64,000 nt of DNA, from contig NZ_JACHYN010000005.1 in assembly GCF_014192915.1 (NCBI RefSeq), positions 1-64,000 of the forward strand, written 5' to 3'. A program made the position numbers and the translations under genes. The stretch is from Azospirillum sp. OGB3 (GTDB lineage Bacteria > Pseudomonadota > Alphaproteobacteria > Azospirillales > Azospirillaceae). The notes beneath the pieces were generated by a model. That model was not told the origin of the DNA. It was given only the letters and a program-made list of their open reading frames with translations, and made no database searches. This document shows positions 33,793-42,544 of the stretch, piece after piece; position 1 is the stretch's first letter, and every line of letters starts with the position of its first letter.

Positions 33793-34791
33793 TCAGCGCC
33801 ACGCGCGGGTGTAGGCGCCGGTGGTCTGGGCCCCGCCCTCGACCATGGCCTCCAGGTCGAGCGCCGGCACGGGCAGCCCGCGGTCGAACGCGTCCAGCGC
33901 CCGGCGGTAGGCGGCGACCACGGCGGCGATGTAGGCCTTGCCGCGCTGGCGCCCTTCGATCTTCAGGGCGCACACCTTGGCGGCCTTCAACTCCGGCAGC
34001 AGGGCCAGCGCGTTGAGGCTGGTCGGCTCCTCGAACAGGTAGGCCGGATCGCGGGAGGTGCCGCCGCCGGGCACGAAGCGGCCCTTGCACAGCGTCGGGT
34101 AGCCCGCCGGTTCCCCGGCGCCGAAGACGTTGATGGTGAAGCCGCCGAGGCGCGACGCCAGCGCCTCGCCGCGCGGCTCGTAGCGGACATGGCTGGCCGG
34201 GGAGCAGACGCCCTGCTTGTTGGGCGACAGCCCGGTCGCGTAGGAGGACAGCGAGCAGCGCCCCTCCGCCATCGGGCAGAGGCCGCCGAAGACGAAGACC
34301 TCGGTCTCCACGTCGACCTCGGCGTTCAGCCGGGCGATCTCCGGCACGGTCAGCACGCGGGGCAGCACGACCCGCCGCACGCCGAAGGCCTCGCGGTAGA
34401 GCCGGATCGCCTCGGCGTTGGCGGCGGAGGCCTGGACGGACAGGTGGAGCCGCAGCTCCGGATGATGCTTCGCCGCGTAGTCGAGCAGGCCGAGGTCGGC
34501 GAGGATGACCGCGTCCGCCTTCAGCCGCGCGGCGTCGTCCACCGCGCGCTGCCAGGGGGCGAGGTTGCCGGCCTGGGGGTAGGTGTTGATGGCGACGAAG
34601 ACCTGGACCGACCGCGCGTGGGCGTAGGCGATGGCCTCGGCCAGCTCCGGCCGCGAGAAGTTCAGGCCGGGGAAGTTGCGTGCGTTGGTCTCGTCGCGGA
34701 AGCCCAGATAGACGGCGTCGGCGCCCGCGTCCACGGCGGCGCGCAGCGCGGCGGGGTTGCCCGCCGGGCAGATCAGTTCGAAGGACCCCAT
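33793..34791 (-). CDS. ubiU: UbiU, oxygen-independent ubiquinone hydroxylation protein
   Basis: 332 residues of the U32 family: ELICPAGNPAALRAAVDAGA at the start and the four Cys in GGLCPMAEGRCSLSSYATG, KQGVCSPASHVRYEP and PTLCKGRF. It pairs with UbiV for O2-independent hydroxylation of the quinone ring using prephenate-type oxygen donation. It is 4 bases downstream of ubiT and 12 upstream of ubiV. Confidence 0.93.
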   Translation of the reverse strand: MGSFELICPAGNPAALRAAVDAGADAVYLGFRDETNARNFPGLNFSRPELAEAIAYAHARSVQVFVAINTYPQAGNLAPWQRAVDDAARLKADAVILADLGLLDYAAKHHPELRLHLSVQASAANAEAIRLYREAFGVRRVVLPRVLTVPEIARLNAEVDVETEVFVFGGLCPMAEGRCSLSSYATGLSPNKQGVCSPASHVRYEPRGEALASRLGGFTINVFGAGEPAGYPTLCKGRFVPGGGTSRDPAYLFEEPTSLNALALLPELKAAKVCALKIEGRQRGKAYIAAVVAAYRRALDAFDRGLPVPALDLEAMVEGGAQTTGAYTRAWR

Positions 34792-34795
34792 GCCG

Positions 34796-35443
34796 TTACG
34801 CTCCCTGCCGCGGGCCGATGAGCCGCCGCTCCAGCATGGTCATGCCCCAGCGCACCGGCGGCGGGGCGAAACGGCGCGCCGTGGCGAGCAGGTCGAGCGC
34901 CCGCCCGGCGTTGCGCCGCGCCACGGGCAGGGCGTGCCGCAGCGGACCGGCCGCGGCGGCGACGTCGCCGAACAGGTCCATCTCCTCGCCGTCCAGCGTG
35001 TTGCGGAGCGCCAGGATCAGCGCGGTGTCGCCCTCGATGGAGAGTTCACGGCGGAAGAACAGCGCGTCGCCGTCGATGCGCCCTTCCAGCAGGTCGAGCA
35101 ACCGCGCGCAGGGGCCGCGCACCGTGGCCTCCGCCTCGGCGGTGCGGTCGCAGACCCGCAGGGCGAGGGTGGGGCCGACGCGGAGCAGCAAGGCGGCGGG
35201 CGCGTCCACCGGATCGATGAGCAGGCGGGCGTCGGGCAGCTCGCCGAGGGCGGCGAAGGCGCGCGGGTGGCGCGCCTCCAGAATCCGCAGCAGCCGGTCG
35301 AGCAGCAGGCCGCCGGCCCGGTCGCCGAGTCGCCGCGCGAACCCCAGCCCGGCCCGCGTCAGTTGGACTTCGACGTCGCGGGCACGGGTGTCCGGGGCCA
35401 TCTCCTGGGCCTTATCCTGAGCCATAAAGCCGGGATCGCGCAT
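34796..35443 (-). CDS. ubiT: UbiT, SCP2-domain lipid-binding protein
   Basis: 215 residues with an SCP2 sterol-carrier domain (PAALLLRVGPTLALRVCDRT, then LSIEGDTALILALRNTLDGE). UbiT binds hydrophobic intermediates and is needed for anaerobic ubiquinone synthesis together with UbiU and UbiV. ATG 35443 has AGGAGACAGG upstream; an internal ATG (MAQDKAQEM) six codons later is possible. It is the first gene of ubiT-ubiU-ubiV-cytochrome c2. An FNR/Dnr box lies 87 bases upstream of the start. Confidence 0.88.
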   Translation of the reverse strand: MRDPGFMAQDKAQEMAPDTRARDVEVQLTRAGLGFARRLGDRAGGLLLDRLLRILEARHPRAFAALGELPDARLLIDPVDAPAALLLRVGPTLALRVCDRTAEAEATVRGPCARLLDLLEGRIDGDALFFRRELSIEGDTALILALRNTLDGEEMDLFGDVAAAAGPLRHALPVARRNAGRALDLLATARRFAPPPVRWGMTMLERRLIGPRQGA

Positions 35444-35529
35444 ACGCCTGTCTCCTTCCCTTCGGAATGGTCGTGTGGCGGGCGGAGCCCGCCGGGCTTC
35501 GGCAATACAGCCCGGTGGTCATACCATCC

Positions 35530-35543
35530 TTGATGACGGTCAA
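35530..35543. promoter_or_regulatory. FNR/Dnr box upstream of ubiT
   Basis: TTGATGACGGTCAA matches TTGAT-N4-ATCAA at 9 of 10 fixed positions. Its position 87 bases upstream of ubiT fits activation of the ubiTUV operon at low oxygen or in the presence of NO, by either of the two Crp/Fnr-type regulators in the window. Confidence 0.6.
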
Positions 35544-35574
35544 GCCCAAGGTCCCGAAACACCGCCTGGGGCGA

Positions 35575-36087
35575 TCAGCCGCACATGCCGCCGCAGCAGG
35601 AGCCGGAGCGCCGGGCGACCAGACGCTCGTAAGACAAGTGCAGCTGCCCGGCCGGTGGGATGACCCCCTGCATCAGGTCGAGCACCTGCTCCGCGCTGGT
35701 GCCCGGCGGGCAGTCGGTGATCTCGCAGACCAGCCCGCCGTCCGCCACGCCGAGCGGCGTCTCGGCGGCGACCGCGCTCGCGTGCCCACCGCGCCCGATG
35801 CGCACCCGCAGGGAGGTCGCCGGCGCGGTCCCGGACTCGGGCCGCCCGATGCGGACCCGCCAGCGCTCCGGCCCGCGCTCCAGATAGGTCCAGCTCACCG
35901 CATCGCCGAACAGCGCCTGGACCTGGAGATAGAGCGGTCGCGGGTCATGGTTGTTGACCAGCACGAAGCCGCGGCCCGGCGCCAGATCCTGCGTGGCCTG
36001 GAGGATCAGCGGGTGGCGCTGGTGGGGCGGAATGGACTGGACGTCGATGACCGGCTCGGCCGCGGTGGACTGTTCGGCGATCTGCAT
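35575..36087 (-). CDS. DUF2249-domain protein with C-terminal cysteine motif
   Basis: 170 residues. The DUF2249 core is IDVQSIPPHQRHPLILQATQ and GRGFVLVNNHDPRPLYLQVQ. It ends SGSCCGGMCG, a compact Cys cluster likely to bind a metal. Such proteins occur beside denitrification and low-oxygen genes; their biochemical role is not known. It is divergent from the Dnr-like gene at 36306, with a TTG-N8-CAA dyad between. Confidence 0.8.
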   Translation of the reverse strand: MQIAEQSTAAEPVIDVQSIPPHQRHPLILQATQDLAPGRGFVLVNNHDPRPLYLQVQALFGDAVSWTYLERGPERWRVRIGRPESGTAPATSLRVRIGRGGHASAVAAETPLGVADGGLVCEITDCPPGTSAEQVLDLMQGVIPPAGQLHLSYERLVARRSGSCCGGMCG

Positions 36088-36148
36088 GGGGGAGGTCCGA
36101 AGGGTTGCGATGTGGCGGCAAGCCTAAAGGACCGGTCCTATCGGCTCT

Positions 36149-36162
36149 TTGTTCCAGGACAA
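36149..36162. promoter_or_regulatory. Dnr/FNR-like dyad between the DUF2249 and dnr-like genes
   Basis: TTGTTCCAGGACAA keeps the TTG-N8-CAA outer triplets of Crp/Fnr sites, with an imperfect inner dyad. It lies 62 bases upstream of the DUF2249 start and 144 upstream of the dnr-like start. It might serve either gene. Confidence 0.4.
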
Positions 36163-36305
36163 ATTGAGACCTTGGTCCCGGCTTCGAGTTTCAAGCGGAG
36201 CGCAGGCGGGTTGCGGCGCGGCGCGCGGGCGGTCATCTTGGAAGGCAACCTTTCCGTGACGGCTGCCCGCAAGGGTGGGCGGCACGGCCTTTTGAGGATG
36301 GTCCG

Positions 36306-37049
36306 ATGACGCCGCTTTCCCCCGATCCCGCCAGTCTGCGTGGCCTGCGGCTGTTTTCCGGTCTGGACGCGGCGGCCCTGGCCGAGATTGTCCGGTCCGC
36401 CCAGACCCGGCGGATCGAGAAGGGAACCACCATCTTTTCCCAGGGCGACCGGGCGGCCCTCTGCCACGCGCTGATCGACGGGCGGGTCAAGATCGTCCAG
36501 ACCGGGGCCGACGGGCAGCAGCTGGTGGTCCGCTACATCGGCGCGGGGGAGATGTTCGGCACGGCCGCAGTCTTCTCGGGCGGCATCTACCCTGCCGACG
36601 CGCTCGCCACGGTCGATTGCGTCGGCGTCCACTGGACCGCCGCCACGATGGGCGAGCTGATGGAGCGCTACCCTCGCATCGCGCTGAACGCCCTGGACAT
36701 CGTCGGCCGCCGCCTGCAGGAGGTGCAGACCCGCCTGCGCGAGCTGTCCACCGAGCGGGTCGAGCGGCGGGTCGCCCACGCGCTCCTGCGTCTGGTGCGT
36801 CAGGCTGGCCGCCGGGTGGGGAACGGCGTCGAGATCGATTTTCCGCTGTCCCGCCAGGACATCGCGGAGATGACCGGGACCACGCTGCACACGGTGAGCC
36901 GCATCCTCAGCGGCTGGGAGGGGCAGGGGATCGTCGAGGGCGGGCGCCAGCAGGTGACGATCCGCCAGCCGCACGCCCTGGTCGCCATCGCCGAGGATCT
37001 GCCCAAGCCGGAAAAGCCGGACGACGCCTCCAAGCCGGGCGGGAAATAG
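36306..37049 (+). CDS. Dnr-like Crp/Fnr-family regulator
   Basis: 247 residues. Effector domain: LFSGLDAAALAEIVRSAQTR then RIEKGTTIFSQGDRAALCHA; dimer helix; C-terminal HTH FPLSRQDIAEMTGTTLHTVS with RILSGWEGQGIV. It lacks the N-terminal Cys cluster of FNR and resembles Dnr/NnrR proteins, which sense NO through haem and activate denitrification genes. The neighbours (DUF2249, DUF1858, hemerythrin, ubiTUV) support that. No nitrite, NO or N2O reductase gene is in the window. Confidence 0.82.
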   Translation: MTPLSPDPASLRGLRLFSGLDAAALAEIVRSAQTRRIEKGTTIFSQGDRAALCHALIDGRVKIVQTGADGQQLVVRYIGAGEMFGTAAVFSGGIYPADALATVDCVGVHWTAATMGELMERYPRIALNALDIVGRRLQEVQTRLRELSTERVERRVAHALLRLVRQAGRRVGNGVEIDFPLSRQDIAEMTGTTLHTVSRILSGWEGQGIVEGGRQQVTIRQPHALVAIAEDLPKPEKPDDASKPGGK

Positions 37050-37120
37050 ACGGGGCGGACCCTTCGTTCCGTTTGCGCCGGCGCAAAGAGACGCGCGTTC
37101 CGGTGTGCTACGGTGCCGGG

Positions 37121-37357
37121 ATGATCGCCCCGCCATCACACTGCGCCACCGCGGCCTTGCCCTCGTCCTCCGACCTTGTCGAGGATGTGCTGGAGCGCTG
37201 GCCGTCGACCATTCCCGTGTTCCTCAAGCACCGGATGGCTTGTCCGGGCTGCCCCATGGCGCGTTTCCAGACGATCGCCGAGGTGGCGGACGACTATGGG
37301 CTGGACACCGACGCTCTGCTCGACGAGTTCGCCCGGGCCATCGCGGCCGAGGGGTGA
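37121..37357 (+). CDS. DUF1858-domain protein (hybrid-cluster-associated redox type)
   Basis: 78 residues. After a short leader, LVEDVLERWPSTIPVFLKHR then MACPGCPMARFQTIAEVADD is the DUF1858 fold with a CPGC redox pair. Small proteins of this family accompany hybrid cluster protein and denitrification genes and may be involved in thiol or NO chemistry. It follows the Dnr-like gene by 71 bases on the same strand. ATG 37121 was chosen as the first Met of the conserved block with a GCCGGG-type upstream sequence. Confidence 0.75.
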   Translation: MIAPPSHCATAALPSSSDLVEDVLERWPSTIPVFLKHRMACPGCPMARFQTIAEVADDYGLDTDALLDEFARAIAAEG

Positions 37358-37419
37358 GGCCTTCGCCGCCGGCTCGCCATGGCGGGCGCGGCGGTTCGGG
37401 CGGTTCGGGGGAGACGCCC

Positions 37420-37875
37420 TCAGCGGTTCGCCGTCTTGTCGGCGAGGGCGGCGCGGTCGATGACGTCGTACAGCTCCAGGTCCTCGCGGGCGATGCGGTG
37501 CTTGAGCGCGGTCACCACCTCCCGCGTTTCGCGGACGAAGGTCTCCGGGTCCTTGGACACCGCCAGCGGGCCGGGCCAGCTGGACCGGTAGCGGTCGAAG
37601 CGCGCCCGCAGGCTGCCCATCTCGGCCTGGAAGCGCGCCGCCGTGGCGCGCAGCGCCGGGGTCGGGTGGGCCAGCAGGCGCGGGTAGAGCGCGCTGTCCT
37701 CCAGCGACAGATGGACGGTGAACACGCCGAACAGGTCGCGGACCGCCGTGGCGAGGGCGGCGGCGTTCGCCACCGGAGACGGTGCCGCCAGCAGGGAGTC
37801 GATCCGGTCGACGAGCTGCCCGACGGTGGCGTGGTGATGGCGGTACAGGGTGGTGCTGATGGCTGCACTGGACAT
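37420..37875 (-). CDS. Hemerythrin-like HHE-domain protein
   Basis: 151 residues. Metal-ligand patterns: LYRHHHATVGQLVDRID, VHLSLEDSALYPRLLAHP, and LKHRIAREDLELYDVIDR, giving the His/Glu/Asp set of a diiron hemerythrin domain. Related proteins bind O2 or NO or repair iron-sulfur clusters under nitrosative stress. ATG 37875 has GGAGACC 8 bases upstream. It is convergent with the DUF1858 gene, in the same redox-stress neighbourhood. Confidence 0.8.
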   Translation of the reverse strand: MSSAAISTTLYRHHHATVGQLVDRIDSLLAAPSPVANAAALATAVRDLFGVFTVHLSLEDSALYPRLLAHPTPALRATAARFQAEMGSLRARFDRYRSSWPGPLAVSKDPETFVRETREVVTALKHRIAREDLELYDVIDRAALADKTANR

Positions 37876-38063
37876 GACGAGGTCTCCAACCGGGGCCGCC
37901 AGCGAATGGGCGGTGCGTGACGGTGAGAGTGCCGGCGGGAGCGTCGCCGTTCGTTGTGCCAGAGCAAGCAGGGGAAGGGTGGGCGAAGAAACGACGCGGC
38001 GGGGAGCGGGGCGTTCGGCCCCGCTCCCCGCCGCGGTTAAGGCGAAGGCACTCTCCGGAACGC

Positions 38064-41000
38064 TCAGTCGTCCCCATGCCCGTGGGCGAGCGCCGGGCCG
38101 GTCGGCACCGCCGCCGGCTTGCCGGCCCCGACCATCGTACGCAGCAGGACGTAGAAGACCGGTGTCAGCATCAGGCCGAACAGGGTGACCCCGATCATCC
38201 CGGCGAACACCGCCACGCCCATCGCGTGGCGCATCTCGGCGCCGGCGCCGGTGGAGGTGACCAGCGGCACCACGCCCATGATGAAGGCGATGGAGGTCAT
38301 CAGGATGGGCCGCAGCCGCAGCCGGCTGGCCTCGATGGCGGCCTGGACCACGCTGCGCCCCTGATGCTCCAGCTCGCGGGCGAACTCGACGATCAGGATG
38401 GCGTTCTTCGCCGACAGGCCGACCAGCACCATGAAGCCGATCTGCGTGAAGATGTTGTTGTCGCCCCCCGTCAGCCACACCCCGGCCAGCGCCGACATCA
38501 GGCTCATCGGCACGATCAGCAGGATGGCCAGTGGCAGGGTCAGGCTCTCGTACTGGGCGGCCAGCACCAGGAAGACGAGCAGGATGCTGATGGGGAAGAT
38601 CCACAGCGCCGCGTTGCCGGCCAGGATTTCCTGATAGGTCAGGTCGGTCCATTCGAACCGCACGCCGCGCGGCAGGGTCTCCTGCGCGACGCGCTCCGCC
38701 GCCGCCTGTGCCTGGCCCGACGAATAGCCGGGGGCCGGGCCGCCGTTGATGTCGGCGGCGGTGTAGCCGTTGTAGCGGACCACCATCTCCGGCCCGTAGC
38801 TCTGCTTGACGGTGACCAGCGAGGAGAGCGGCACCATGTCGCCCTGGGCGTTGCGCGTCTTCAGCAGGCCGATGTCGGCGGATTCGGCGCGGAAGGGCGC
38901 GTCGGCCTGGACCCGGACCTGGTAGACGCGGCCGAAGCTGTTGAAGTCGTTCACGTAGAGCGAGCCGAGATAGATCTGCATGGTGTCGAACACCTCGCCG
39001 ATGGGCACGCCCTGCTGCTTGGCCTTCACGCGGTCGAGATCGACGTCGAGCTGCGGCACGTTGATCTGATAGCTGGAGAAGGCCGGCCCCAGCTCCGGCG
39101 TTTCCATGGCCTTCTTCAGGAAGGAGCCGACCGCCGCGTTCAGCGCCTCGTAGCCCAGCGCGCCGCGGTCCTCGATCTGCATCTTGAAGCCGCCCAGCGT
39201 GCCGAGGCCCATCACCGGGGGTGGCGGGAAGATGGCGACGAAGGCTTCCTTCAGGCCGGCGTAGCGTTTCTGCAGATCACCGGCGATGGCGGCGGCGGAG
39301 AGCGACGGGTCCTTGCGCTCGGCGAAGGGCTTCAGCGTGACGAAGACGATGCCCGCGCTGGAGCTGTTGGTGAAGCCGTTGACCGACAGGCCGGGGAAGG
39401 CGACGGCGCTCTGCACGCCGGGGCGGGCGAGCGCGATGTCGGTCATCTCGCGGATCACCGCCTCCGTGCGGTCGAGCGAGGCGCCGTTGGGAAGCTGGGC
39501 GAAGCTGATGAGGTATTCCTTGTCCTGCGCCGGGACGAAGCCCATCGGCACGGTGCGGCCGAGCAGCACGGTGACGCCGAGCAGCCCGACATAGACCAGC
39601 ATCATCAGCCCCTTGTGCCGCACCACCCCGCCGACGCCGCGGCCGTAGCCGGTCGAGGCGCGGTGGAAGACGCGGTTGAACAGCCGGAAGAAGCCGCCGA
39701 AGACCTTGTTCATGGCGCGGGTCAGCCAATCCTGCGGCTGGTCGTGGCCGCGCAGCAGGACCGCCGCCAGGGCCGGCGACAGGGTCAGCGAGTTGAAGGC
39801 GGAGATGACGGTGGAAATCGCGATGGTCATCGCAAACTGCTTGTAGAACTCGCCGGTCAGGCCGCTCATGGCCGCCAGCGGGACGAAGACGGCGACCAGC
39901 GTCAGCGCGATGGCGATGATCGGGCCGCTGACCTCCTGCATGGCGCGGTAGGTGGCCTCCTTGGCGGACAGGCCGTTCTCGATGTTGCGTTCGACGTTCT
40001 CGACGACGACGATGGCGTCGTCCACGACAATGCCGATGGCCAGCACCATGCCGAACAGCGACAGCGCGTTGATCGAGTAGCCGAGCGCCAGCATCAGCGA
40101 GAAGGTGCCGACGATCGACACCGGAACCGCCAGCAGCGGGATGATCGAGGCGCGCCAGGTCTGGAGGAAGACGATGACCACCAGCACGACCAGGGCGACG
40201 GCCTCCAGCAGCGTGTGGATCACCGCGTCGATGCTGGAGCGGACGAACTGCGTCGGGTCGTAGACGATGCTGTAATCGACGCCGTCCGGCATGTCGGCCT
40301 TGAGATCGGCCATGGTCGCCCGGATGGCGTCGGAGATGGCCAGCGCGTTGGCGCCCGGCGACTGGTTGATGCCCAGCGCCACCGCCGGCTTGTTGTCGAG
40401 CAGCGAGCGCAGGCCGTACTGCGCCGCCGCCAGCTCCACACGGGCGACGTCGCGCAGCAGGGTGACGCCGCCCTGCTCGCCGGTCTTCAGGATGATCGCG
40501 CCGAACTCCTCCGGCGTCGTCAGGCGGCCTTGCGCGTTGATCGAGAGCTGCAGGGGCGTGTCGGGCAGGGAGGGGGAGGCGCCGATGACACCCGCCGCGA
40601 CCTGGACGTTCTGCTCGCGGATCGCCGCCACCACGTCGGACGCGGTCAGGCCGCGCTGGGCGACCTTGTTGGGGTCGAGCCAGACGCGCATGGAATAGTC
40701 GCCGGCGCCCCACACCTGCACCTCGCCGACGCCGCTGATCCGGCTCAACCGGTCCTTGACGTTCAGGATGGCGTAGTTGCGCAGGTAGGTCATGTCGTAG
40801 CGGTCGTTGGGCGACAGCAGATGCACGACCATGGTCAGGGTGGGCGAGCTCTTGACCGTCGTCACGCCCAGCCGCTGCACGTCGGACGGCAGGCGCGGCA
40901 GCGCCTGGGCCACCCGGTTCTGCACGAGCTGCTGCGCCTTGTCCGGGTCGGTGCCCAGCCGGAAGGTCACGGTCAGCGCCATGTTGCCGTCGCTGTTGGC

Positions 41001-41249
41001 CTGCGACTGCATGTACAGCATGTTCTCGACGCCGTTGATCTGCTCCTCCAGCGGGGAGGCGACCGTTTCAGCGATGACCTTGGGGTTGGCGCCCGGGAAC
41101 TGGGCGCGCACGACGACCGACGGCGGAACGACTTCGGGGTATTCGGAGATGGGCAACTGGAACAGCGAGATCGCTCCCGCCAGGAACAGCGCCACCGACA
41201 GCACGCCCGCGAAGATCGGGCGGTCGATGAAGAATTTCGAGATGTTCAT
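38064..41249 (-). CDS. RND efflux permease, HAE1/AcrB type
   Basis: 1061 residues from ATG 41249. N-terminal MNISKFFIDRPIFAGVLSVA with the first TM helix, large periplasmic loops (VRAQFPGANPKVIAETVASP), TM helices carrying the proton relay (GIVVDDAIVVVENVERNIEN) and C-terminal GLSAKNAILIVEFARE. It is the inner-membrane pump of a tripartite system that expels hydrophobic compounds with proton motive force. The adaptor gene is directly upstream (92-base gap) and a LysR gene sits farther upstream. No outer-membrane channel gene is adjacent. Confidence 0.93.
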   Translation of the reverse strand: MNISKFFIDRPIFAGVLSVALFLAGAISLFQLPISEYPEVVPPSVVVRAQFPGANPKVIAETVASPLEEQINGVENMLYMQSQANSDGNMALTVTFRLGTDPDKAQQLVQNRVAQALPRLPSDVQRLGVTTVKSSPTLTMVVHLLSPNDRYDMTYLRNYAILNVKDRLSRISGVGEVQVWGAGDYSMRVWLDPNKVAQRGLTASDVVAAIREQNVQVAAGVIGASPSLPDTPLQLSINAQGRLTTPEEFGAIILKTGEQGGVTLLRDVARVELAAAQYGLRSLLDNKPAVALGINQSPGANALAISDAIRATMADLKADMPDGVDYSIVYDPTQFVRSSIDAVIHTLLEAVALVVLVVIVFLQTWRASIIPLLAVPVSIVGTFSLMLALGYSINALSLFGMVLAIGIVVDDAIVVVENVERNIENGLSAKEATYRAMQEVSGPIIAIALTLVAVFVPLAAMSGLTGEFYKQFAMTIAISTVISAFNSLTLSPALAAVLLRGHDQPQDWLTRAMNKVFGGFFRLFNRVFHRASTGYGRGVGGVVRHKGLMMLVYVGLLGVTVLLGRTVPMGFVPAQDKEYLISFAQLPNGASLDRTEAVIREMTDIALARPGVQSAVAFPGLSVNGFTNSSSAGIVFVTLKPFAERKDPSLSAAAIAGDLQKRYAGLKEAFVAIFPPPPVMGLGTLGGFKMQIEDRGALGYEALNAAVGSFLKKAMETPELGPAFSSYQINVPQLDVDLDRVKAKQQGVPIGEVFDTMQIYLGSLYVNDFNSFGRVYQVRVQADAPFRAESADIGLLKTRNAQGDMVPLSSLVTVKQSYGPEMVVRYNGYTAADINGGPAPGYSSGQAQAAAERVAQETLPRGVRFEWTDLTYQEILAGNAALWIFPISILLVFLVLAAQYESLTLPLAILLIVPMSLMSALAGVWLTGGDNNIFTQIGFMVLVGLSAKNAILIVEFARELEHQGRSVVQAAIEASRLRLRPILMTSIAFIMGVVPLVTSTGAGAEMRHAMGVAVFAGMIGVTLFGLMLTPVFYVLLRTMVGAGKPAAVPTGPALAHGHGDD

Positions 41250-41341
41250 GATGGCCTTCCCAGCGGGCGGCATGGAGTTTGGATGCAAGGCCCCCTCCGT
41301 CCCCCGCGGTGCGGCGGACGGTTGGGCAGGGGGCGGGGCTG

Positions 41342-42523
41342 TTACTGGTTCGCGGCGGTCTCGATGGCGTCCGCCGGCTTGCCCATCGCCACGGTCTTCG
41401 GGCTGATGCGGGCTCCGGGCCGGGCGTGCTGGATGCCGTTGACGACGATGCGCTCCCCGGCGGCGAGGCCGCTCTTGACCACCCGCAGCCCGTTCTGCGC
41501 GGCACCCGGGATGATCTCGCGGTACTGCACGGTGTTGTCGCCGCCGACCACCAGGACGAATTTCTTGTCCTGGTCGGTGTTGATGGCGCGGTCCTCGACC
41601 ATCAGCGCGTCGTGCGGGGTGCTGCCGCCGACCTTGACGCGGGCGTAGAGGCCGGGGACCAGCATCCCGTCCGGATTGTCGAACTTGGCGCGCACGCGGA
41701 TGGTGCCGGACACGGAATCGAGCCGGTTGTCCACATGCTCCACCGTGCCGCCGCGCGAATAGCCGTTCTCGTTGGCGAGGCCGAGTTGGACCGGCACGTC
41801 GGCGGCGTCCTTCACGCTGGCGATGTGGCGCAGGTAGGTCTGCTCGTCGACGTCGAAGGAGGCGTAGATCGGCGAAACCGAGACCAGGGTCGTCAACGGG
41901 GCGGCGGAGGCGCCCGACGCCACGACGTTGCCCACCGTCACCTCGGCGCGCGAGACTCGGCCGGAGATGGGTGCGGTGACCTGGGTGTGCTCCAGGTCGA
42001 TGCGGGCGAGGTCGAGCGCCGCCTGCGCCGCCTTCAGGTTGGCGGCCGCCTCGCGGGCGGCGTTTTCCTTCTCATCCAGCGTCTGGCGCGAGACGGTGTT
42101 GTTCTGCACCAGCCGCTGGGCGCGGTCGAGGTCGGCGGCGGTGAAGCGCACCGCGGCCTGCGCGGCGGTGACCTGGGCCTCGGCGCGCGCGACCTCGGCG
42201 ACGTGGGGGCGCGGGTCGATGGTGAAGAGGGGATCCCCCTTCTTTACCAAAGCCCCGTTGCGGAAATGCACGGCGGTGATGGCGCCGGACACCTGCGGGC
42301 GCACCTCCACCCGGTCCACCGCCTCCAGGCGGCCCGAGTAGGACTGCCAGTCGGTGATCTTGCGGGCGACGACCGGCGCCACGTCCACCTCGGGCGGCGG
42401 CGGGGCGGCGGTGGCCGCCGCGGGGGCGTCGGCGTGGCCCTGGGTGGCGACGACACCGGCGACACCGGCGGTCGCGGCGCCAACGGCGAGAAGGAGGGCG
42501 AGCTTGGACGGAGACAACGACAT
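41342..42523 (-). CDS. RND periplasmic adaptor (membrane fusion protein)
   Basis: 393 residues. Signal-anchor (SKLALLLAVGAATAGVAGVV), lipoyl halves (VRPQVSGAITAVHFRNGALV and VTAPISGRVSRAEVTVGNVV), and an alpha-helical hairpin between (ARAEAQVTAAQAAVRFTAAD). It links the permease at 38064-41249 to an outer-membrane channel. The gene order hydrolase, adaptor, permease under one LysR regulator is typical of solvent/drug efflux operons of rhizobacteria. Confidence 0.92.
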   Translation of the reverse strand: MSLSPSKLALLLAVGAATAGVAGVVATQGHADAPAAATAAPPPPEVDVAPVVARKITDWQSYSGRLEAVDRVEVRPQVSGAITAVHFRNGALVKKGDPLFTIDPRPHVAEVARAEAQVTAAQAAVRFTAADLDRAQRLVQNNTVSRQTLDEKENAAREAAANLKAAQAALDLARIDLEHTQVTAPISGRVSRAEVTVGNVVASGASAAPLTTLVSVSPIYASFDVDEQTYLRHIASVKDAADVPVQLGLANENGYSRGGTVEHVDNRLDSVSGTIRVRAKFDNPDGMLVPGLYARVKVGGSTPHDALMVEDRAINTDQDKKFVLVVGGDNTVQYREIIPGAAQNGLRVVKSGLAAGERIVVNGIQHARPGARISPKTVAMGKPADAIETAANQ

Positions 42524-42544
42524 GGGATCACTCTCCTGGAGGAG

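Noticed and set aside
37917..41648. A 1243-codon plus-strand open frame over the RND permease
   Set aside because: Antisense of the permease, no domain, no ribosome-binding site; composition (His/Asp/Arg/Gln) is that of a shadow frame.
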